Notes under the pieces: model-generated | What the model was told of the DNA's origin: nothing | What the model saw: the letters and a program-made list of their open reading frames with translations, nothing else | The model's database searches: none | Position numbers and translations under genes: made by a program | In this document: positions 15,178-26,392 of the stretch, piece after piece | Position numbering within the stretch: position 1 is the stretch's first letter | Layout of the letters: each line of letters starts with the position of its first letter | From: Variovorax boronicumulans | GTDB taxonomy: Bacteria; Pseudomonadota; Gammaproteobacteria; Burkholderiales; Burkholderiaceae_C | Length of the DNA stretch: 64,000 bases | Assembly: GCF_019352895.1 (NCBI RefSeq) | Contig: NZ_JAAAFX010000004.1 | Location: 1,286,991 to 1,350,990, forward strand | Reading direction: 5' to 3'

Positions 15178-16572
15178 ATGCTCAAGATCGCCTTCCTTCT
15201 CTTCATGAGCGCCGGCCTGCCGGTCGCCGTGGCCATGGCCGGCGCCTCGCTGGTCTACATCTACTGGTCGGGCAACCTGCCGCCCTTCGTCGTGATCCAC
15301 CGCATGGTGAGCGGCATCGACAGCTTCCCGCTGCTGGCCGTGCCCTTCTTCATCCTGGCCGGCAACCTGATGAACAACGCGGGCATCACCAACCGCATCT
15401 ACAACTTCGCGCTCGCGCTGGTGGGCTGGATGCGCGGCGGGCTGGGCCACGTCAACATCCTGGGCTCGGTGATCTTCTCGGGCATGAGCGGCACGGCCAT
15501 CGCCGATGCGGCCGGACTGGGCACGATCGAGATCAAGGCCATGAAGGAGCACGGCTACTCGACCGAGTTCGCGGTCGGCGTGACCGCTGCCTCGGCCACG
15601 CTGGGCCCGATCATTCCGCCCAGCCTGCCCTTCGTGATCTACGGGATGATGGCCAATGTCTCGGTGGGCGCGCTGTTCATCGCGGGGCTGATGCCCGGCG
15701 CGATCATGACCCTCCTGATGATGCTCACGGTCGCCTACTACGCGCACAAGAACGGCTGGGGCGCCGACGTCAAGCTGGTCTGGCCGCGCGTGATCAAGGC
15801 ACTGATCGAACTGCTGGTGGTCTGCGTCTGGCCGATGGCGCTGTGGTTCGCGGTCGACACGCTGGGCGTGCCCGCGCAGCCGGCCGTGCTGGTCGCGCTG
15901 GTGATCCTGTTCGTGGCCGACAAGGTCTTCAAGTTCGAGGCGGTGCTGCCGATCATGACGCCGGTGCTGCTGATCGGCGGCATGGCGACCGGCCTGTTCA
16001 CCGCCACCGAAGGCGCGATCGCGGCCTGCGTCTGGGCCATGGTGCTGGGCTTCTTCTGGTACCGCACGCTCAAGTGGAAGATGTTCGTGCGCGTGTGCCT
16101 CGACACGGTGGAGTCCACCGCGACGGTGCTGTTCATCGTGGCCGCCGCCTCGATCTTCGGCTGGATGCTGACGGCCACCGGCGTGACCGCGGACATCGCG
16201 ACCTGGGTGCTGAACTTCACCAAGGAGCCCTGGCTGTTCCTGCTGCTGGCCAACCTGCTGATGCTCTTCGTCGGCTGCTTCCTCGAGACCACCGCCGCCA
16301 TCACGATCCTGGTGCCCATCCTGCTGCCGATCTCGACCCAGCTGGGCATCGACCCGGTGCACTTCGGCGTGGTGATGGTGCTGAACCTGATGATCGGCGT
16401 GCTGCACCCGCCCATGGGCATGGTGCTGTTCGTGCTGGCCCGCATAGCCAACCTCAGCATCGAACGCACGACCATGGCGATCCTGCCCTGGCTGGTGCCG
16501 CTGCTGCTGAGCCTGGCGCTGATCACCTACTGGCCGGCCACCGTCCTGTGGCTGCCCAAGCTCATGCAATGA
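15178..16572 (+). CDS. dctM: TRAP transporter large permease (DctM family)
   Basis: This 464-residue polytopic protein has about a dozen hydrophobic segments. DctM signatures are LLAVPFFILAGNLMNNAGIT, GLGHVNILGSVIFSGMSGTAIADAAGLGTIEIKAMKEHGY, and ATLGPIIPPSLPFVIYG, with PPMGMVLFV near the end. It is the Na+-coupled channel subunit of the transporter. It directly follows dctQ and precedes the dehydratase gene by 40 nt, so transport and catabolism are co-expressed. Confidence 0.95.
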   Translation: MLKIAFLLFMSAGLPVAVAMAGASLVYIYWSGNLPPFVVIHRMVSGIDSFPLLAVPFFILAGNLMNNAGITNRIYNFALALVGWMRGGLGHVNILGSVIFSGMSGTAIADAAGLGTIEIKAMKEHGYSTEFAVGVTAASATLGPIIPPSLPFVIYGMMANVSVGALFIAGLMPGAIMTLLMMLTVAYYAHKNGWGADVKLVWPRVIKALIELLVVCVWPMALWFAVDTLGVPAQPAVLVALVILFVADKVFKFEAVLPIMTPVLLIGGMATGLFTATEGAIAACVWAMVLGFFWYRTLKWKMFVRVCLDTVESTATVLFIVAAASIFGWMLTATGVTADIATWVLNFTKEPWLFLLLANLLMLFVGCFLETTAAITILVPILLPISTQLGIDPVHFGVVMVLNLMIGVLHPPMGMVLFVLARIANLSIERTTMAILPWLVPLLLSLALITYWPATVLWLPKLMQ

Positions 16573-16612
16573 GTTCCTTCTTTTCCTTCTCTCTCCAAAA
16601 CACGAGCCCCCG

Positions 16613-18139
16613 ATGACCCCTTTCATTCGCCTCCACCCATCCGATGACGTGGTGATCGCCCGCAGCCAGCTGGTGGGCGGCACCGCGGTGGAGAACTTCA
16701 CCGTGCGCGGCCTGGTGCCGGCCGGCCACAAGGTGGCGGCCCACGCCATCGAGGCCGGCGCGCCGGTGCGCCGCTACAACCAGATCATCGGCTTCGCCAG
16801 CAAACCCATCGGCGCGGGCGAGCATGTGCACACGCACAACCTCGACATGGGCCCGGACAAGGGCGACTTCGCGCGCGACTACGCCTACGGCGCCGACGTC
16901 AAGCCCGCGCCCGCACGGCGCGAAGCGACCTTCATGGGCATCAAGCGCGCCGACGGCCGCGTGGCCACGCGCAACTACATCGGCGTGCTGACCAGCGTGA
17001 ACTGCTCGGCCACCGCCGCGCGCGCCATCGCCGACCACTTCTCGCGCAAGACCAATCCGCAGGCACTGGCCGACTACCCGAACGTCGACGGCATCGTCGC
17101 GCTCACCCACGGCACCGGCTGCGGCATGGACACGCAGGGCATGGGCATGCAGATCCTCGAGCGCACGCTGACCGGCTACGCCACGCACCCGAACTTCGCC
17201 GCGGTGCTGGTGGTGGGCCTGGGCTGCGAGGCCAACCAGATCAAGGCCTGGCTCGACACCGGCCACCTGGCCGAGGGCGAGAACTTCCGCACCTTCAACA
17301 TCCAGGACACCGGCGGCACGCGCAAGACGGTGGAGAAAGGCGTGGCGCAGATCCAGGAGATGCTGCCGCGCGCCAACGCCGTGAAGCGCGAACCCTGCAG
17401 CGCCTCGCACATCACGATCGGCCTGCAGTGCGGCGGCTCCGACGGCTACTCGGGCATCAGCGCCAACCCGGCGCTGGGCGCGGCGGTCGACCTGCTGGTG
17501 GCGCATGGCGGCACGGCCATCCTCAGCGAGACGCCCGAGGTCTACGGCGCCGAGCACCTGCTCACGCGGCGCGCGGTCAAGCGCGAAGTCGGCGAGAAGC
17601 TGGTGCAGCGCATCAAGTGGTGGGAGCACTACACCGAGATCAACCAGGGCGAGATGAACAACAACCCCTCGCCGGGCAACAAGGCGGGCGGGCTCACGAC
17701 CATCCTGGAGAAGTCGCTGGGCGCGGTGGCCAAGGGCGGCACCAGCAACCTCGAGGCGGTGTACGAGTACGCCGAGTCGGTGACGGCGCACGGCTTCGTC
17801 TACATGGACACGCCGGGCTACGACCCGGTGAGCGCGACCGGCCAGGTCGCGGGCGGCGCCAACCTGATCTGCTTCACCACCGGCCGCGGCTCGGCCTACG
17901 GCTGCGCGCCCTCGCCCTCGCTCAAGCTCGCCACCAACTCGGCGCTGTGGAAGCGCCAGGAAGAGGACATGGACATCAACTGCGGCGAGATCGTCGAGGG
18001 CACGGTGTCGATCCAGGAGATGGGGCAGCGCATCTTCGAGATGGTGCTGGCCACCGCCTCGGGCGAGCCGTCGAAGAGCGAGAAGCATGGCTATGGGCAG
18101 AACGAGTTCGTGCCGTGGCAGGTCGGCGCGGTCATGTAA
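16613..18139 (+). CDS. UxaA/GarD-family sugar-acid dehydratase (altronate dehydratase-like)
   Basis: This 508-residue protein is the fused form, with an N-terminal SAF domain (about 1-95, DVVIARSQLVGGTAVENF..HVHTHNL) and a C-terminal UxaA domain with GIKRADGRVATRNYIGVL, HGTGCGMD, VVGLGCEANQI, LQCGGSDGYSGISANPALG and TTGRGSAYGCAPSPSLKLATNS. The conserved cysteines and histidine fit an iron-dependent dehydratase of an aldonate or aldarate giving a 2-keto-3-deoxy acid. TRAP genes lie upstream and an Ldh-family gene downstream. Substrate is not deducible; altronate, galactarate or a 6-deoxy aldonate are possible. Confidence 0.88.
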   Translation: MTPFIRLHPSDDVVIARSQLVGGTAVENFTVRGLVPAGHKVAAHAIEAGAPVRRYNQIIGFASKPIGAGEHVHTHNLDMGPDKGDFARDYAYGADVKPAPARREATFMGIKRADGRVATRNYIGVLTSVNCSATAARAIADHFSRKTNPQALADYPNVDGIVALTHGTGCGMDTQGMGMQILERTLTGYATHPNFAAVLVVGLGCEANQIKAWLDTGHLAEGENFRTFNIQDTGGTRKTVEKGVAQIQEMLPRANAVKREPCSASHITIGLQCGGSDGYSGISANPALGAAVDLLVAHGGTAILSETPEVYGAEHLLTRRAVKREVGEKLVQRIKWWEHYTEINQGEMNNNPSPGNKAGGLTTILEKSLGAVAKGGTSNLEAVYEYAESVTAHGFVYMDTPGYDPVSATGQVAGGANLICFTTGRGSAYGCAPSPSLKLATNSALWKRQEEDMDINCGEIVEGTVSIQEMGQRIFEMVLATASGEPSKSEKHGYGQNEFVPWQVGAVM

Positions 18140-18155
18140 TTCGCCGCCCTTTCTT

Positions 18156-18192
18156 GCTCCCTCTCCCTCCGGGAGAGGGCGGGGGTGAGGGC
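18156..18192 (-). repeat. REP-like palindrome, left member of an inverted pair
   Basis: CTCCCTCTCCCTCCGGGAGA followed by GGGCGGGGGTGAGGG has the same hairpin-plus-GGG.TG.GGG-tail layout as the DUF559-flanking elements. It lies 17 nt past the UxaA-family stop. Confidence 0.75.
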
Positions 18193-18229
18193 CCGCGGCT
18201 TCCCAAGCCTTGCGCCCGCTTCGACGCAG

Positions 18230-18266
18230 CCCCCATCCCAGCCTTCCCCCAGAGGGGGAAGGAGCC
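18230..18266 (+). repeat. REP-like palindrome, right member of an inverted pair
   Basis: CCCCCATCCCAG followed by CCTTCCCCCAGAGGGGGAAGG is almost identical to 3232-3270. It ends 20 nt before the Ldh-family start codon. Together with 18156-18192 it forms an inverted doublet with a short spacer. Confidence 0.85.
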
Positions 18267-18286
18267 AAACACCCAGGAGCTTTCGA

Positions 18287-19372
18287 ATGTCCAGAACCGT
18301 TTCCGCCGCCCTCCTTCGCCAACAGGTGGCCCAAATCCTCACCGCCGCCGGCAGCGCCCCCGCCGAAGCCGAACAGGTCGCGGCCAACCTCGTGCTGGCC
18401 AATCTCAGCGGCCATGACTCGCACGGCGTCGGCATGGTGCCGCGCTATGTCGACGCGGTGGCCGAGGGCGGGTTGAAGCCCAACACATCCGTCGCGGTCA
18501 CCGCGGACATCGGCACGCTGCTGGCGCTCGACGGCCAGGGCGGCTATGGGCAGGTGGTGGGCGTGCAGGCCATGGAGATGGGCATCGCGCGCGCCAAGCA
18601 GCACGGCAGCTGCATCTTCACGCTCGCCCATGCGCACCACCTGGGCCGCATCGGGCATTTCGCGGAGATGGCGACGGCGCAGGGTCTGGTGGCGATGCAC
18701 TTCGTCAACGTGCTGTCACGGCCCGTGGTCGCGCCCTGGGGCGGCGGCGACGGGCGCTTCGGCACCAACCCCTGCTGCATCGGCGTGCCGCTGGCCGGCG
18801 CCGAGCCCTTTGTCCTCGACTTCGCGACCAGCCGCGTCGCGCAAGGCAAGATGCGCGTGGCCCACAACAAGGGCGAGCGCATCGCGCCCGGCTACCTGAT
18901 CGACGAACAGGGCCGGCCCACCGACGACCCGGGCGTGGTGGTGGTGCCGCAAGCAGGCAGCGGAGGGCCCGCGGGCGGGCCAGGTTTGTTCGGCGCGCTC
19001 ATGACCTTCGGCGAGCACAAGGGCTATGGCATGGCCGTGGCCTGCGAACTGCTGGGCGGTGCGCTCAGCGGTGGCGGCACCTGGCACCGGCCCGCGGACA
19101 CCGCGCGCTCGGTCTTCAACGGCATGCTGACGGTGCTGATCGATCCCGCCAGACTGGGCACGCAGGCCAGCTTCGAACAGGAAGCCCGCGGCTTCGTCGA
19201 CTGGCTGCGCCAGAGCCCGCCGGGCGCGGGCTTCGACGCCGTGCAGATCGCGGGCGAGCCCGAGCGCGCGGCACGCCTGGCGCGCGAGCGCGACGGCGTG
19301 GTGGTCGACGACGCGACCTGGGCCGAGATCGTGGCGGCGGGCGCCAGCCTGGGTGTTGCCGCGATGGCCTGA
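18287..19372 (+). CDS. Ldh-family (malate/L-lactate/ureidoglycolate type) NAD(P)-dependent dehydrogenase
   Basis: ATG at 18287, preceded by CAGGAG, gives 361 residues (MSRTVSAALLRQQ). The longer open frame is translated repeat. Family marks are NLSGHDSHGVGMVPRYV with the catalytic His, HAHHLGRIGHFAEMA, PWGGGDGRFGTNP, DFATSRVAQGKMRVA and FGEHKGYGMAVACELLGG. The family reduces or oxidises 2-keto/2-hydroxy acids with NAD(P). Here it may act on the hydroxy acid released by the FAH hydrolase or on a pathway intermediate; that is inference. Confidence 0.9.
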   Translation: MSRTVSAALLRQQVAQILTAAGSAPAEAEQVAANLVLANLSGHDSHGVGMVPRYVDAVAEGGLKPNTSVAVTADIGTLLALDGQGGYGQVVGVQAMEMGIARAKQHGSCIFTLAHAHHLGRIGHFAEMATAQGLVAMHFVNVLSRPVVAPWGGGDGRFGTNPCCIGVPLAGAEPFVLDFATSRVAQGKMRVAHNKGERIAPGYLIDEQGRPTDDPGVVVVPQAGSGGPAGGPGLFGALMTFGEHKGYGMAVACELLGGALSGGGTWHRPADTARSVFNGMLTVLIDPARLGTQASFEQEARGFVDWLRQSPPGAGFDAVQIAGEPERAARLARERDGVVVDDATWAEIVAAGASLGVAAMA

Positions 19373-19465
19373 GCCCCGCGTCGCGAGGCGGCCATCGCGC
19401 CGGGCCCGTGCGGCGCCTGCCTATGATGGGCTTCGGAAAATCCAATGGCAGTCGCATTGCGCAGT

Positions 19466-19513
19466 CGATAGCTCCGAACCACAATCGGTACGCACTCGAT
19501 AGTTCGATGCTAT
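19466..19513. promoter_or_regulatory. Candidate OxyR-like site upstream of catalase
   Basis: ATAGTTCGATGCTAT (19499-19513) fits the OxyR half-site ATAGnTnnnAnCTAT with one mismatch. An upstream CGATAGCTCCGAAC (19466-) repeats the first half in the same orientation 31 bp away. This spacing is not that of the classical tandem OxyR site, so the call is tentative. The site lies just before the catalase ribosome-binding site. Confidence 0.4.
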
Positions 19514-19536
19514 TTTTCTAGAAGGAAGCCCTCCCG

Positions 19537-20976
19537 ATGTCCAAACTCACCACCGCCTTCGGCGCCCCCGTCGTCGACAACCAGAACAGCCTGACCGCGG
19601 GCCCGCGCGGGCCCCTGCTCTCGCAGGATGTCTGGCTGTTCGAGAAGCTGGCCAACCTCAACCGCGAGGTGATCCCCGAACGGCGCATGCACGCGAAGGG
19701 ATCGGGCGCCTTCGGCACCTTCACGGTCACGCACGACATCACGCAGTACACGCGCGCCAAGCTGTTCAGCGCGGTCGGCAAGAAAACCGAGATGTTCGCC
19801 CGCTTCACCACCGTGGCCGGCGAACGCGGCGCGGCCGATGCCGAGCGCGACATCCGCGGCTTCGCGCTCAAGTTCTACACCGAGGAAGGCAACTGGGACC
19901 TGGTGGGCAACAACACGCCGGTGTTCTTCCTGCGCGATCCGCGCAAGTTCCCCGACCTCAACAAGGCGGTCAAGCGCGACCCGCGCACCAACCTGCGCAG
20001 TGCCACCAACAATTGGGACTTCTGGACCAGCCTGCCCGAGGCGCTGCACCAGGTCACCATCGTGATGAGCGACCGCGGCATCCCGTCCAGCTACCGCCAC
20101 ATGCACGGCTTCGGCTCGCACACCTACAGCTTCATCAGTGCCAGCAACGAGCGCTTCTGGGTCAAGTTCCACATGAAGACGCAGCAGGGCATCCAGAACC
20201 TGACGGATGCCGAAGCGGCCGCGCTCGTGGGCTCCGACCGCGAGAGCCACCAGCGCGACCTGTTCGACGCGATCGAACGCAAGGACTTCCCCAAGTGGAC
20301 CGTGTTCGTGCAGGTCATGCCCGAGGCCGATGCCGACACCGTGCCCTACCACCCCTTCGACCTGACCAAGGTCTGGCCCAAGAAGGACTACCCGCTGATC
20401 GAGGTCGGCGTGATCGAGTTGAACAAGAATTCGGAGAACTTCTTCGCCGACGTCGAGCAGAGCGCCTTCGCGCCCAACAACCTGGTGCCCGGCATCAGCG
20501 TGTCGCCCGACAAGATGCTGCAGGCGCGGCTGTTCGCCTACTCGGACGCGCAGCGCTACCGCCTGGGCGTGAACCACCACCAGATCCCGGTGAACGCCGC
20601 GCGCTGCCCGGTGCACAGCAACCACCGCGACGGCGCGATGCGTGTCGACGGCAACTACGGCGGCACGCCGCACTACGAGCCGAACAGCTTCGGCCACTGG
20701 CAGGAGCAGCCCGACTACCGCGAGCCGCCGCTGAAGATCAAGGGCGATACCGACTTCTGGAATTTCCGCGAGGACGATGCCGACTACTACAAGCAGCCCG
20801 GCGACCTGTTCCGCCTGATGAGCCCGGCCCAGCAGCAGGTGCTGTTCGAGAACACGGCGCGCGCCATGGGCGATGCGCCGGACTTCATCAAGCAGCGCCA
20901 CATCGACAACTGCACGAAGGCCGACCCGGCCTACGGTGCCGGCGTGGCGCAGGCGCTCAAGCAGCTGCAGGGCTGA
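19537..20976 (+). CDS. katA: Monofunctional haem catalase (small-subunit type)
   Basis: This 479-residue protein is the length of clade 3 catalases. The catalytic His52 is in [12 protein letters not shown], Asn125 in VGNNTPVFF, and the proximal haem ligand Tyr335 in [14 protein letters not shown]. It dismutates hydrogen peroxide to water and oxygen in the cytoplasm. It has AGAAGGA as ribosome-binding site 12 nt upstream. It runs toward slmA with only 25 nt between stops. The gene symbol is by family; paralogues elsewhere are unknown. Confidence 0.95.
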   Translation: MSKLTTAFGAPVVDNQNSLTAGPRGPLLSQDVWLFEKLANLNREVIPERRMHAKGSGAFGTFTVTHDITQYTRAKLFSAVGKKTEMFARFTTVAGERGAADAERDIRGFALKFYTEEGNWDLVGNNTPVFFLRDPRKFPDLNKAVKRDPRTNLRSATNNWDFWTSLPEALHQVTIVMSDRGIPSSYRHMHGFGSHTYSFISASNERFWVKFHMKTQQGIQNLTDAEAAALVGSDRESHQRDLFDAIERKDFPKWTVFVQVMPEADADTVPYHPFDLTKVWPKKDYPLIEVGVIELNKNSENFFADVEQSAFAPNNLVPGISVSPDKMLQARLFAYSDAQRYRLGVNHHQIPVNAARCPVHSNHRDGAMRVDGNYGGTPHYEPNSFGHWQEQPDYREPPLKIKGDTDFWNFREDDADYYKQPGDLFRLMSPAQQQVLFENTARAMGDAPDFIKQRHIDNCTKADPAYGAGVAQALKQLQG

Positions 20977-21001
20977 GCACGCCCGACGCCGCGTTCGTTC
21001 T

Positions 21002-21652
21002 TCAGAGCATCAGTTGGACGGCGGCGTCCAGGTGCTCCGAAGGCAGGCGGCGGAAGCCCGAACGCACGAAGCGCTGCAGGCGCCCGACCACGAAGGCGGT
21101 GAGCGCGCCCGCGCGCACCTGCGCATCGACCGTGGGCGTCGCGGAGCCCTCGGCCACCGTGACGTCGCGCAGCACCTGGCGCAGCGTAGCCTCGATCTTG
21201 TCGAAGAACTGGTTCATGCGGCTCTGCAGCCGCTCGTTCTCGTAGACCAGCGCATCGCCCACCATGACCCGCGTCATGCCCGGATTCTTCTCGGCGAACT
21301 GCACCACCATCGTCACGATGCGCGCGGCCTGCTCGCGGCCGGCGCCGTCGCGCTCGGCGATCTGGTTGACCAGCGTGAACACGCTCTGCTCGATGAAATC
21401 GATCAGCCCCTCGAACATCTGCGCCTTGCTGGCGAAGTGCCGATAGAGCGCGGCCTCGCTGACGTCGAGCTGCGCTGCCAGCGCGGCGGTAGTCACGCGC
21501 TCGGCCCCTGGCCGCTCCAGCATGGCCGCCAGGGTCTGCAGGATCTGCACGCGGCGCTCGCCGGGCTTCGGCCGCTTGCGGACGGACGGCGGCGTATCGG
21601 ACAGCGGAGCAGAGTCGCGGGACGGAGGAGCGCTGGTCTCTTCGTTTTGCAT
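21002..21652 (-). CDS. slmA: Nucleoid occlusion factor SlmA (TetR fold)
   Basis: From ATG at 21652 the protein has 216 residues (an ATG at 21667 is also possible). After a low-complexity N-terminus comes PKPGERRVQILQTLAAMLE and the helix-turn-helix VTTAALAAQLDVSEAALYRHFASKAQMFEGLIDFIE, which is the SlmA pattern. It binds DNA and blocks FtsZ ring assembly over the chromosome. In related genomes slmA commonly lies next to argB; here galE separates them. Confident by motif and neighbourhood. Confidence 0.88.
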   Translation of the reverse strand: MQNEETSAPPSRDSAPLSDTPPSVRKRPKPGERRVQILQTLAAMLERPGAERVTTAALAAQLDVSEAALYRHFASKAQMFEGLIDFIEQSVFTLVNQIAERDGAGREQAARIVTMVVQFAEKNPGMTRVMVGDALVYENERLQSRMNQFFDKIEATLRQVLRDVTVAEGSATPTVDAQVRAGALTAFVVGRLQRFVRSGFRRLPSEHLDAAVQLML

Positions 21653-21781
21653 GGGCGGCGCGCGCATATGTAAAAAAATGATTCTCGCACAGCGCGGTGA
21701 GTGCGTGCCTACTGCGCGAGCGGCAATGAGGCGCTTGTGCGTCGCGCAGAATAGCCCTTTTGACCACGGACCGAACAAGCG

Positions 21782-22801
21782 ATGCCCAAGAACATTCTGG
21801 TGACAGGCGGTGCCGGCTTTATCGGAAGCCACACCTGCGTGGCCTTGATCGAAGCCGGCTATGCGCCGGTGATCCTGGACAACCTCGGCAACAGCGATGT
21901 TCGTGTGCTCGAACGGCTGGCACGCATCACCGGCACCGCGCCGGCCTTCATCGAAGGCGATGTGCGCGACCGCGCCCTGCTCGACCAGGTGTTCCGCACG
22001 CACGAGATCTCGGGGGTCATCCACTTCGCGGGCCTCAAGGCGGTCGGCGATTCGGTGGCCGACCCGATCGGCTACTACGACAACAACGTGCACGGCACCT
22101 GGGTGCTGGCAGCCGCGATGCAGGCCGCGGGCGTCCGGACACTGATCTTTTCATCGTCCGCCACGGTCTACGGCGAGCCCGAGCGCTCGCCCATTCCCGA
22201 AGATGCGCCCTGCCGTCCGGCCAACCCCTACGGCCGCTCCAAGCGCATGGTCGAAGAGGCCCTGATCGACCTGCAGCTCGCACAGCCGGACTGGCGCATC
22301 GCACTGCTGCGCTATTTCAACCCGGTCGGTGCGCACGAGAGCGGGCTGATCGGCGAGCACCCGCAGGGCAAGCCCAACAACCTCATGCCCTTCGTCTGCC
22401 AGGTGGCGGTGGGCCTGCGCGACAAGCTGTCGGTGCATGGCGGCGACTACCCCACGCCCGACGGCACGGGCGTGCGCGACTACGTGCACGTGATGGACCT
22501 GGCCGAAGGCCATGTGGCGGCGCTGCGCCATGCCGAGAAGGCCGCGGGGCTGGTCACGCTCAACCTGGGCACGGGCACCGGCGCGTCGGTGCTGGAGGTC
22601 GTCAAGGCCTTCGAACGCGCCAGCGGACGACAGATCGCCTGCGAGATCGGCCCCCGCCGGCCGGGCGACGTGCCGGCCTACTGGGGCGATCCGACGCTCG
22701 CACAGGCCACGCTGGGCTGGCGCGCACGGCGCGGGCTCGATGCGATGTGCGCCGACAGCTGGCGCTGGCAGCAAGCCAACCCCCGCGGCTACGCGCCCTG
22801 A
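21782..22801 (+). CDS. galE: UDP-glucose 4-epimerase
   Basis: This 339-residue SDR has GGAGFIGSH at the start, HFAGLKAVGDSV, the catalytic Ser in FSSSATVYGEPE, and YGRSK. The C-terminal substrate half has RYFNPVGAHESGLIGE and GVRDYVHVMDLAEGH. It interconverts UDP-glucose and UDP-galactose (possibly also the N-acetyl forms) for polysaccharide synthesis. It begins the region rich in surface-sugar genes and is inserted on the opposite strand between slmA and argB. Two tandem dispersed repeats follow it. Confidence 0.95.
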   Translation: MPKNILVTGGAGFIGSHTCVALIEAGYAPVILDNLGNSDVRVLERLARITGTAPAFIEGDVRDRALLDQVFRTHEISGVIHFAGLKAVGDSVADPIGYYDNNVHGTWVLAAAMQAAGVRTLIFSSSATVYGEPERSPIPEDAPCRPANPYGRSKRMVEEALIDLQLAQPDWRIALLRYFNPVGAHESGLIGEHPQGKPNNLMPFVCQVAVGLRDKLSVHGGDYPTPDGTGVRDYVHVMDLAEGHVAALRHAEKAAGLVTLNLGTGTGASVLEVVKAFERASGRQIACEIGPRRPGDVPAYWGDPTLAQATLGWRARRGLDAMCADSWRWQQANPRGYAP

Positions 22802-22817
22802 ATATTTTGAGCGTGAG

Positions 22818-22910
22818 ACACCGCGGAACCGGCTTCGCCGGGCCGCTGGTGTCGGCCCCGGAAGGGGAAGGCGAGGCGACACGCAGTGCGCGAGCCCTCG
22901 GGGGAGAGCC
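22818..22910. repeat. Dispersed repeat family 1, tandem copy A
   Basis: It carries ACACCGCGGAACCGGCTTCG, GCCGGGCCGCTGGTGT, GGCGAGGCGACACGCAGTGC and GCGAGCCCTCGGGGG. It is closely similar to the adjacent copy and to 5719-5808. Confidence 0.85.
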
Positions 22911-22915
22911 CAGTG

Positions 22916-23009
22916 ATATCGTGGAACCGGCTTTGCCGGGCCACCGGTATCGCCCCCGGACGGGGGGAAGGCGAAGCGACACGAAGTGCGCAAGCCCTCG
23001 GGGGCGAGC

Positions 23010-23010
<1 letters not shown>
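22916..23010. repeat. Dispersed repeat family 1, tandem copy B, touching the argB stop
   Basis: GTGGAACCGGCTTTGCCGGG, GGCGAAGCGACACGAAGTGC and GCAAGCCCTCGGGGG align with copy A. Its last base is the final base of the argB stop codon, the same placement as at the DUF2147 gene. Confidence 0.85.
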
Positions 23011-25228
<2,218 letters not shown>

Positions 25229-25253
25229 CTTCGCGCTCAGCGTGACGCGCGGG

Positions 25254-26348
25254 TCACGGCTTCAACCAGGGTGGGACCTTGAAGCGCACGATCATCAGGT
25301 AGGCCGCCACGTAAGTCGCCACGAACAGCAGCGTGCACAGCATCAGCACCAGGGTGTTGTTCCAGAACAGCACCGCCGGCACGACCGACAGGGCGGCGAA
25401 CATCCAGAGGTAAGGCGAGGTGCGGTTGTTGCGCGCCAGCAGCTGCCGTGCCTCGTCGTCGGAAAAGGCCACCCGGACGATGCGCCGGAAGATCAGCTGG
25501 TGGAAATGCAGCGCATCGGCCGTGCCCGGCGACTGGCCGCGCGCGAGCTTGCGGTAGATGGAGAACAGCGTCTCCCACACCGGGTAGATCAGCAGCAGCA
25601 TCGGGAACCACGGCGAGACGTTCGGATGGCGCTGCACCAGCATCACGCAGGCCACCGCGATCACGATGCCCCAGACATAGGCCCCGCCGTCGCCGGCGAA
25701 GATGCGGCCGCTGGGGTAGTTCCACATCAGGAAACCGAGCGTGGCCCCGAACAGGCAGATCACCATGACCGCCAGCTGCCGATCACCCACCTGCAGCGCC
25801 ACATGCGAGATCGCCAGGCACACCAGCACCGCGACCGTGCCCGCGAGCCCGTTGTAGCCGTCGATGATGTTGAAGGCATGGGGCAGGCCGCCGATGGCCA
25901 GCACCGCGATCAGCATCGCGCCCCAGGGCACCAGCGCCACCCAGCCGTCCACGGTGTCGAAGCCGGTGCGGTGCACGCCCAGGTCCAGCAGCCAGCACAG
26001 CAGCAAGGCCGATCCGAGGGTCAAGCCCAGGCGGTAGCGCACCGGCACCCGCTGCGTCATGTCTTCCGTGATGCCCCCCAACACCGCAGGCGCGATGCAC
26101 AACAACATCAGCGCCGAGGCCATCAATGGCCAGCCGACATTGAAGGGATCGCCGAACAGGCCGGCGAACAGCCATGCCACGCCGGTGCCGAGAAAGATGC
26201 CTGCGCCGCCAAGACGCGGCACATGACCCTTGTGGAAGCGCTGGGGCATGTCGGCCGCGTAGAGGCGCGCGTGGCGGCGCGCCCGCCGCATGAACACCAG
26301 CACGGCGAACGCGGAGACGACGAAACTGACAACGATCAGGGCAATCAT
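25254..26348 (-). CDS. Undecaprenyl-phosphate sugar-1-phosphate transferase (WecA/MraY family)
   Basis: This 364-residue polytopic protein has the family motifs RFHKGHVPRLGGAGIFLG, GGITEDMTQRVPVRYRL, HAFNIIDGYNGLAG (the conserved NxxNxxDGxxGL-type loop) and PSGRIFAGDGGAYVWG. It transfers a sugar-1-phosphate from a UDP-sugar to undecaprenyl phosphate, the first step of O-unit assembly. It is divergent from the GT2 gene at 26393 with a 44-nt gap. The sugar (GlcNAc or a relative) is not decided. Confidence 0.87.
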   Translation of the reverse strand: MIALIVVSFVVSAFAVLVFMRRARRHARLYAADMPQRFHKGHVPRLGGAGIFLGTGVAWLFAGLFGDPFNVGWPLMASALMLLCIAPAVLGGITEDMTQRVPVRYRLGLTLGSALLLCWLLDLGVHRTGFDTVDGWVALVPWGAMLIAVLAIGGLPHAFNIIDGYNGLAGTVAVLVCLAISHVALQVGDRQLAVMVICLFGATLGFLMWNYPSGRIFAGDGGAYVWGIVIAVACVMLVQRHPNVSPWFPMLLLIYPVWETLFSIYRKLARGQSPGTADALHFHQLIFRRIVRVAFSDDEARQLLARNNRTSPYLWMFAALSVVPAVLFWNNTLVLMLCTLLFVATYVAAYLMIVRFKVPPWLKP

Positions 26349-26392
26349 GTGGGGAGTGTGCGGGACCTAGAATTCCCGAGCGAAATTAGACC

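Noticed and set aside
18140..18286. N-terminal extension of the Ldh-family protein from 18185
   Set aside because: The extension translates the palindromic repeats; the ATG at 18287 has a good ribosome-binding site.
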